This document shows positions 58,382-64,000 of a stretch of 64,000 bases of DNA, piece by piece. A program made the position numbers and the translations under genes. Where the stretch lies: the NCBI GenBank assembly GCA_034440615.1, contig JAOTOM010002301.1, positions 31,001 through 95,000 on the forward strand, in the 5' to 3' direction. Source of the stretch: Ashinkailepas kermadecensis. Lineage: Eukaryota; Arthropoda; Thecostraca; Neolepadidae. Numbering within the stretch: the first letter of the stretch is position 1; each line of letters starts with the position of its first letter. The notes under the pieces are model-generated. The model worked only from the letters and a program-made list of their open reading frames with translations, made no database searches and was not told where the DNA came from.

Positions 58382-58500
58382 CTGAGGAACCCAAATGCTG
58401 CTTGTGGATTGAGGCACCCAGCTGCTACTGAAGGATTGAAAAACCCAACTACTGCTTAAGGATTGAGGAACCCAACTGCTTGCTTAAGGATTAGGGATTG
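58382..58500. repeat. ~33-bp minisatellite, 3.5 units
   Basis: AGGAACCCAACTGCTGCTTA then AGGATTG; degenerate. Confidence 0.88.
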
Positions 58501-59203
58501 AGCGGAAGTTGTCATTTTTCCAAGGGTTCAATGCATGATCTGTCAAGAGCGGCATCAAAAGAAGACCTTTGGGAGGAATGGTGTGCCCCGGTTATTCATT
58601 TGTAATATCCTGCTAACTTGGTCTGGGTTTATATCGAACTGTGAGAAAAACCCATGCTCAATGCTCATGTTAGTGACCCCACCTAGGAAGCATATTTTGA
58701 TAAAAGTGGCCTTTCGGAAAGGTTCCAAATCAGGTGTGTGGACATATTAATTATGGGACGTGCAATAATATGGATATTTGGTAACCATGATGTACATCAA
58801 TTACTTCCGTTTTTCATTTGCTTATTCCACCATTGCCAAAGTACGCAATTTTATATCACATTCTTTAGAGGTCATTTTTTTATCAGAACAGCAAAATGCA
58901 TAAAACTGGAGACGTCATGAAGAAAATGCTTTAAAATAATTCCCACTCTTGTAAACGCTCTGGTCCGGCCCATGATTTTTAAAATCAACATTTTCCACCT
59001 GACTGCTGAAGCAACGCTTCATTGGCTGTAGAATGGTTCCAGATATTATAGGGAGGCTTACATTCTTTCGGCACGAAATTTTCGATATATTCCTAATCAA
59101 CAGGGCCGCAGGCGGCAAGACGTCGAGCCAGATCCCGGCCACCAGCTCCCGCCCCTTTCCATGACCTGTTTGCTACGAATAAACCCACCCGAACCCGACC
59201 GTC
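58501..59203. other. No recognised gene
   Basis: AT-rich and then GC-rich from about 59100, where the LINE fragment may begin. Confidence 0.45.
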
Positions 59204-59715
59204 GTGGACGCGTCAAGATCAAAGGCGGCAGCCGGAGAATCTGGAACAACACCAGCTGCGCGTCCGAGCAAAACGACGGGAGAAAGGTCGTCCGGTCGTG
59301 AGATCAGTGACCCAGGTGAAAGGTCTAGAACACCGGCAGCACAGTGGAAAATTCCCACTCCAGCAGAACGCCACGAAGGCCCCAGGCGGCATCAAGACAC
59401 ACATGGCCTCAGGGGAAAAGGTGGTGCACTCCCACTAATCAATAGCAAAAAACTAAATCCGGAGCCCTGGGAGTGGCTTGAAACTAGAGGATGCGGAGCT
59501 AAAGCGAAAGCGAAGAAAAACGAGCAGACTGAGGGGAGGAGCAACGACTACCCAGAGGAGCCATCGGACGTAGATGAGCCGATTTGCCTTGCAACTCATA
59601 ACGTAAACGGCTACCCAGAGGTACAGCGGACGTAGAAGAGCCGAATTACAAAACACCGTACTAACCCAACTGACAACCCTGCATGGCATGCTTAGACTAA
59701 TCCGCTACTAACAAG
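59204..59715 (+). pseudogene. 5' fragment of a second LINE (start of endonuclease)
   Basis: A 143-codon frame rich in Arg, Pro, Lys and Glu (ARPSKTTGERSSGREIS..., AKAKKNEQTEGRSNDYPEEP) ends in ICLATHNVNGYPE, which resembles the N-terminus of APE-type endonucleases (ATxNVNG). After the stop at 59633-59635 another frame continues RAELQNTVLTQLTTLHGMLR, as expected for the next part of the domain, before ending at about 59709. A TACCCAGAGG...GGACGTAG segment occurs twice (59548 and 59612), a short duplication that appears to cause the frame break. No reverse transcriptase follows, so the element is truncated. It differs in preserved region from the LINE at 39.7-42.1 kb. Confidence 0.45.
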
Positions 59716-62678
59716 TGACACGCGGCGGCCGGCGTGATAGGCGGTGTGGACATTTGCCTCCTTGTTCGCACGGTAAAGATCCCTCGGTGCTCTTCGAGAA
59801 GAGTAGGCTAAAGCCGGCACCCTGGCAAAATAAACTTCTCGCCACTCTCAAAACACCCCCACCGCCACCCAAACAAAAAAATATTTTGTGGAGGAGTAAA
59901 GTAAAATTAAAACCATTTAGACATCAGGGAGATGTCTCCAACTCAGCCCCCGGCTTCAGCACCTAAAATGTCACACAAACTAAAACGTAAATTCCGTTAA
60001 CGTAAATGTTCACTTGCTTGCGCCTTGATCAGAAACAATCGCTTTATAGACAGACATGTAACGTACTCGCTTTAAAGGCGGCGCAAATGACCTTTATGGT
60101 CCGGCACGCCTAAAAAACACTCCTCCCCCCCTCCGGGGAGGAGCTCTCACACTCACGGACGGAGTCTCAGGAAGAGCCTAGGAGGGGAAGACGAGACGGA
60201 CGAAAAGGCCAACCGTAGAACATACGCACTGAACCACCAGCAAAATGTGAGTGCCGTCGGTCTGCCATGCCTTCTTCCTTCTTCCAAACCGACTTCATTT
60301 ATATCACAGATATTGCCTTCTCAGCCTAATTCACTCTGCTGAAGGGAACGACCCGTCTTATGGGGGGAAACAAATAGGATAAATTCGAGGCGATGTGTGG
60401 GGGAGATATGTGCGAAACGGCCGGCCGGCGTCGCACGCCTCGTATAGAAGGGTGGGGTAGGTATGTGAGTGGTGGACAGGGAATGCGAGTACCCGTGACG
60501 TTTAGCGGTCCTGTTGGCATACCGTGTATATACATGATAATATCTTTCCTTTGAGGATATACATGTTTGAGCACACCAGCAGAGACACGGAGCAACTGCT
60601 CAGCCTTTGACGGACAGAATTGTCGGTGAAAAGGAATTTTTGTGAGAGAAAAAAGGGGCATAGCATGGGCTAACGATCAGGGACAATAAGCACAAATCGG
60701 TTCCTAACATCCTTCATGTAGGACCCCGGGCCGGGGCGGGTCGTGCAGAATGACCATCGCTCGGTCTGGAGGCACGCATGTTGAGAACTTTGCGTGCAAT
60801 ATCCATGTCTCCCCCCCTCCTCGTCCAATGAGCACGACCCTTACATTAACACGAGTTAAAGCAATAACATTATAGCCAATCTACCCGCCGTGGTGCAGTC
60901 TAGCAGAAAATCCAAAACTCTAGGGGTGTTCTCCAGCTGTGTGTTCCGTGGCGTAACTTTGTGATGAACCAGATATCAATTAGGTCAAATGGCGATGGTC
61001 GGTTACCGACAGCAGTCAGTGACCCTCCGTGGAGATTAACGTAAATAAATGACGTCAGGAATACGACCCTCCCCATACGGTAGCGTAGTACATACCTCGG
61101 CAACCAGGTGGACAGAGGGAGGGGTTTGCGTCCATTAACTGAAATGGCGGGTCGTTCCTCGGGGGCTGAGGGGTGCGCGCCGCGCTTCTTCGCTCGGATC
61201 GGGTCGCCAACAACCGACAGGAAGACGTAAATAGTACCGTGTGTACTCTCTCGACACGACAAGGGATTATTCTCACATGATGTTTGGATATTTACCTAAG
61301 AATTTACAATGAGATAGGAAGTAAGTTTATGCGCGAGGCAGCGAACCTGCGAGCCGTCTTCCTATGGACTGAACGTTCTCGGGTGATGGTACTAATATCT
61401 TAAGCTAGTCTAAATTATCTAAAATATTGATGTTGTTATATATACTATGCGTCAGGAAAATGTCTAATTGCGAGAGGGGGCGGGGAACGGAACACTTCGG
61501 AGGCATTAGCTCACATGTTCTGGTTCTTTGACCGCAAAACCCGCTGGCCTCTGTAGCCCAGGGGTGCAGATGGGGGCGAGCATAGCATGCATATAAGGCC
61601 CCTTCGTGGTGGGGCATTGCGTTCGCTGGAATTCGGTCTGACTGTAGGTAGAGGAAAACCCCTGTCCGGTACTGAGTCTGCCTTCGTTCGCTGCACTATG
61701 GGGAACGGAGCTGTGCAGTGGTTGGGGTGGGGGGGGGGGGGGGCGGTGCACGGACAGGTTTGGCGTGCCGTAAGCCTCGAGGCTGAAAGGGTAGGACAGG
61801 CTAGGTTATATAGACGGCCAGGGTACGTACCCAACGTGGTAGGGATCCGTGCCCACCCGTTGGCTATATTGGCCTGGTCGCACGTTTACAGCGAATAAGG
61901 CCCGGCGCGGCATCGACTGTCTTAAGGTTAGGTAGGTCGGTCCAAGACACCAGAGCACCTACATAAGCCCTCGGAGCCAGTACGATGAGCCCCATCGTAG
62001 CATTACGACTTTGTCCAGGCGTGGAACGCTGCCAATAATGGCGAGACCAGCTATGATTTACAGTGAAAGGTTTAAATATTTGGCCAACATACCTTAAAAA
62101 AATAGACCAATGGTCTGTCGATATATGTGTTTGTGTACCGCTGAGGGGGGACGGAAGCCAAATTTGGGGACCAAGCAATTCATTAATTAATAAGGAGAAA
62201 ATGAATGGAACGAGCGAATGTGAGTGAATGAGGACAACGAATGTGTGTTTGGTAGCTTTAAGGACGAGCGGAAGCCGCTAGGGCTCAACACATGCACCTA
62301 TTTCGTTCGGTACATTGCACGAAATTATACTACTCTTAGCATCCAAAAAGTCCCAAATCGGGACAAGTCATTCAAACCACGGACAAATTGCATGCTCCTT
62401 AATTTTCTAATACAACGTATTCATTCTAATTTTGCTAGAGGCACTCGCTTACCTATATGGTGTTCCCAAAACTTTGACCTCGTTCAACATATAAATAGGT
62501 AGGTGTAGCTCAAGCACCACCAAGTCGGTTGTGGTTGGGGGAATGGGAGGTGGAGGTGGTGGGATAAAAAAAACAACCAAATAACACACCACTGACATAG
62601 GCATAAGCAGCAAAGGAGATAATTAGCTCACTCTTATTTTAGCCCAGTCTAAGTCTAGTCAGCCCAGGTTTAGTCGTG
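59716..62678. other. No recognised gene
   Basis: About 3 kb. A CTCCTCCCC/GGGGAGGAG hairpin lies near 60120-60144, CpG-rich patches at 60730-60840 and 61140-61260, and poly-G at about 61728-61743. CCGCCGTGGTGCAGTC at 60886-60901 looks like the start of a SINE A box, but no B box follows. All frames are short. Confidence 0.45.
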
Positions 62679-62682
62679 TTAA

Positions 62683-63540
62683 CCCTCGCACGTATTCGGC
62701 ATTTTACCACCTTCGGTCGTATAGGGGGGGTTGGTACGACCCCCCTGGCGATTCGAAACCGTGCATGTTACGAAAACGAACCAAATGCGAAAGTTATAGA
62801 TTTGGCCGAGATCTCGCGATTGGAATTCAGTATGACCTTCTAAGGTCAATGGTTGACCTTCCAGGCCAGGTCAAAGGTCTAAAATTGATATTTTTTGGTA
62901 TTTTCCGAAGAAAATCGTCAGTTATATCGAAACTATTGTCTAGATATGCACGAAATGGCCGGAAATATGTTTATTGGGACCTTGCGAACATAATGACATG
63001 TCACACGATGTGATCGGACCAATATGTCATGCACCAAATGAGGTCAAAGCCGTGACCCCAAATATCCAACTTTTTCAAAGGAGTTCCAATTTCGAAGTTT
63101 AAAGTTCCCTAGGGTAAAAATGGACGCTGAATTTGAATTCATCACGAAAAGTTACCGTAGGTCAGCTAAAAAGGTCGAAAGGTCAAACGAGGTCAACCGA
63201 GGTCACCGATTTTGGGAACATTATTTTTCCAATTGGAACCCATCTGGGCATTGCAAAATTGCATTTCAAAACACATAATACCAGTCGATGTAGGCAACAA
63301 TGTCATGTTTAGGTGCGATAATCACGTATTTGTTGAAAACTGCTCGGAGGTGCTCCCTTTTATGACCTCATAACTCTGTGACCTGACATGACCTCCCGAA
63401 AAAAAATTCACCAAAAGTCGTCAAAAGGTTGCCCCAGAGGGTACTGAAAATCTCAGAGCGATCCATTCATCGGTTTAGAAGGAATACACAAAAAACCTTA
63501 GGGGGGGGGTTGCACCAACCCCCCCCTATACTGGCGAGGG
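62683..63540. mobile_element. MITE with piggyBac-type ends (TTAA target duplication)
   Basis: The element starts CCCTCGC (62683-62689) and ends GCGAGGG (63534-63540), flanked on both sides by TTAA (62679-62682 and 63541-63544), the target duplication of piggyBac-superfamily transposons, whose ends begin CCC. A longer inverted match follows inside: TATAGGGGGGGTTGGTAC near the left end, and reverse-complement TATAGGGGGGGGTTGGTGC near the right. The left copy has an extra segment of about 30 bases. At 858 bp there is no transposase frame, so it is non-autonomous. The interior is rich in GGTCA/TGACC motifs (62835-62880, 63170-63210). Confidence 0.8.
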
Positions 63541-63544
63541 TTAA

Positions 63545-64000
63545 GGTTCAGTCTTATTTAAGATGAAGCTCTTAATAAATTAACTCAGTTCAGTTAAGTT
63601 GGGTTTGGTAAGGATTATCATTCACACACCCGAGCACCCCGACAACACACCCCGCACAGCTCCCACACCAGTCCAAACACCCCACGCCACCAAACCACCG
63701 CACCCATTCCCGCCACACCCCCGCACCCCCACACCCCACTGGCGGCAGAGCCGCCACCACTACAATATGACAAAATGGGATGGGAAGCACAGAAGTAGTT
63801 TGGTCCGGAAAATATTCGCTCGGCATGGAGCCGAATATATGTGATCAGATGTCTAATATTGCAGTCTAGCCGCCACGACGTATGAAGTAGATTGTGTATG
63901 GTGGATCTGCGTTGGCAATCCAGAGCAAGACGAACCACTGTACTAGTTAATGTTTTTACTGTGTCACAAAATGTCTCGTCATCGGTGGTTTTGGACAGAC
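63545..64000. other. No recognised gene; CACCCC-rich tract
   Basis: C-rich CACCCC/CACACC tract at about 63627-63742. It is otherwise unremarkable up to the window end. Confidence 0.5.

Noticed and set aside
60886..60960. Second SINE/tRNA-like element (CCGCCGTGGTGCAGTC)
   Set aside because: An A-box-like start is present but no B box follows at the expected distance.

Overview
This looks like a piece of a complex animal nuclear genome. There is no operon-like packing and no long intact gene. The window contains decayed non-LTR retrotransposon (LINE) sequence, a tRNA-derived SINE-like piece, a TTAA-flanked MITE, pyrimidine, CA/TA and CTA microsatellites, and an unusually large number of unrelated minisatellites. 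The species cannot be named from this. A marine invertebrate whose introns are full of minisatellites (amphioxus is one known example) would fit, but that is inference.

Layout. 0-9.7 kb: pyrimidine microsatellites, a first copy of a dispersed repeat (A1), 72-, 36-, ~68-, 30-, 36- and 37-bp minisatellites, a broken minus-strand reading frame near 2.4-2.75 kb, and a SINE-like tRNA head. 11.8-20.6 kb: a possible exon, the second copy of repeat A (A2) running into a 590-bp pyrimidine tract, a 505-codon open frame built around five 99-bp repeats, a 30-nt microexon candidate, and a GC-rich 36-bp array. 21-31.5 kb: a second dispersed repeat (B2), 63-bp and 54/108-bp arrays, an inverted pair of CRE-bearing blocks, and a perfect 30-bp-arm hairpin. 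32.1-33.6 kb: a very uniform 79-bp array. 34-38.4 kb: CA/TA repeats and smaller arrays. 39.7-42.1 kb: a dead LINE carrying endonuclease, linker, reverse transcriptase and C-terminal remains. 43.7-51 kb: 90-, 56-, 47-, ~35-, ~33- and 37-bp arrays. 52.5-57.6 kb: further arrays and a tandem duplication of about 400 bp. 59.2-59.7 kb: the 5' piece of a second LINE. 62.68-63.54 kb: a MITE with piggyBac-type ends.

By hand estimate tandem repeats make up nearly a quarter of the window, in roughly 35 to 40 separate arrays with no obvious shared unit. Nearly all the long open frames lie in arrays whose unit is a multiple of three, or in GC-rich sequence, and are not evidence of genes. Outside the repeats, frames of up to about 140 codons are expected by chance in this much sequence. 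The only recognisable protein-coding material comes from retrotransposons. A few short segments with good splice signals are listed as weak exon candidates. No rRNA, true tRNA gene, CRISPR array or bacterial-type gene was seen.
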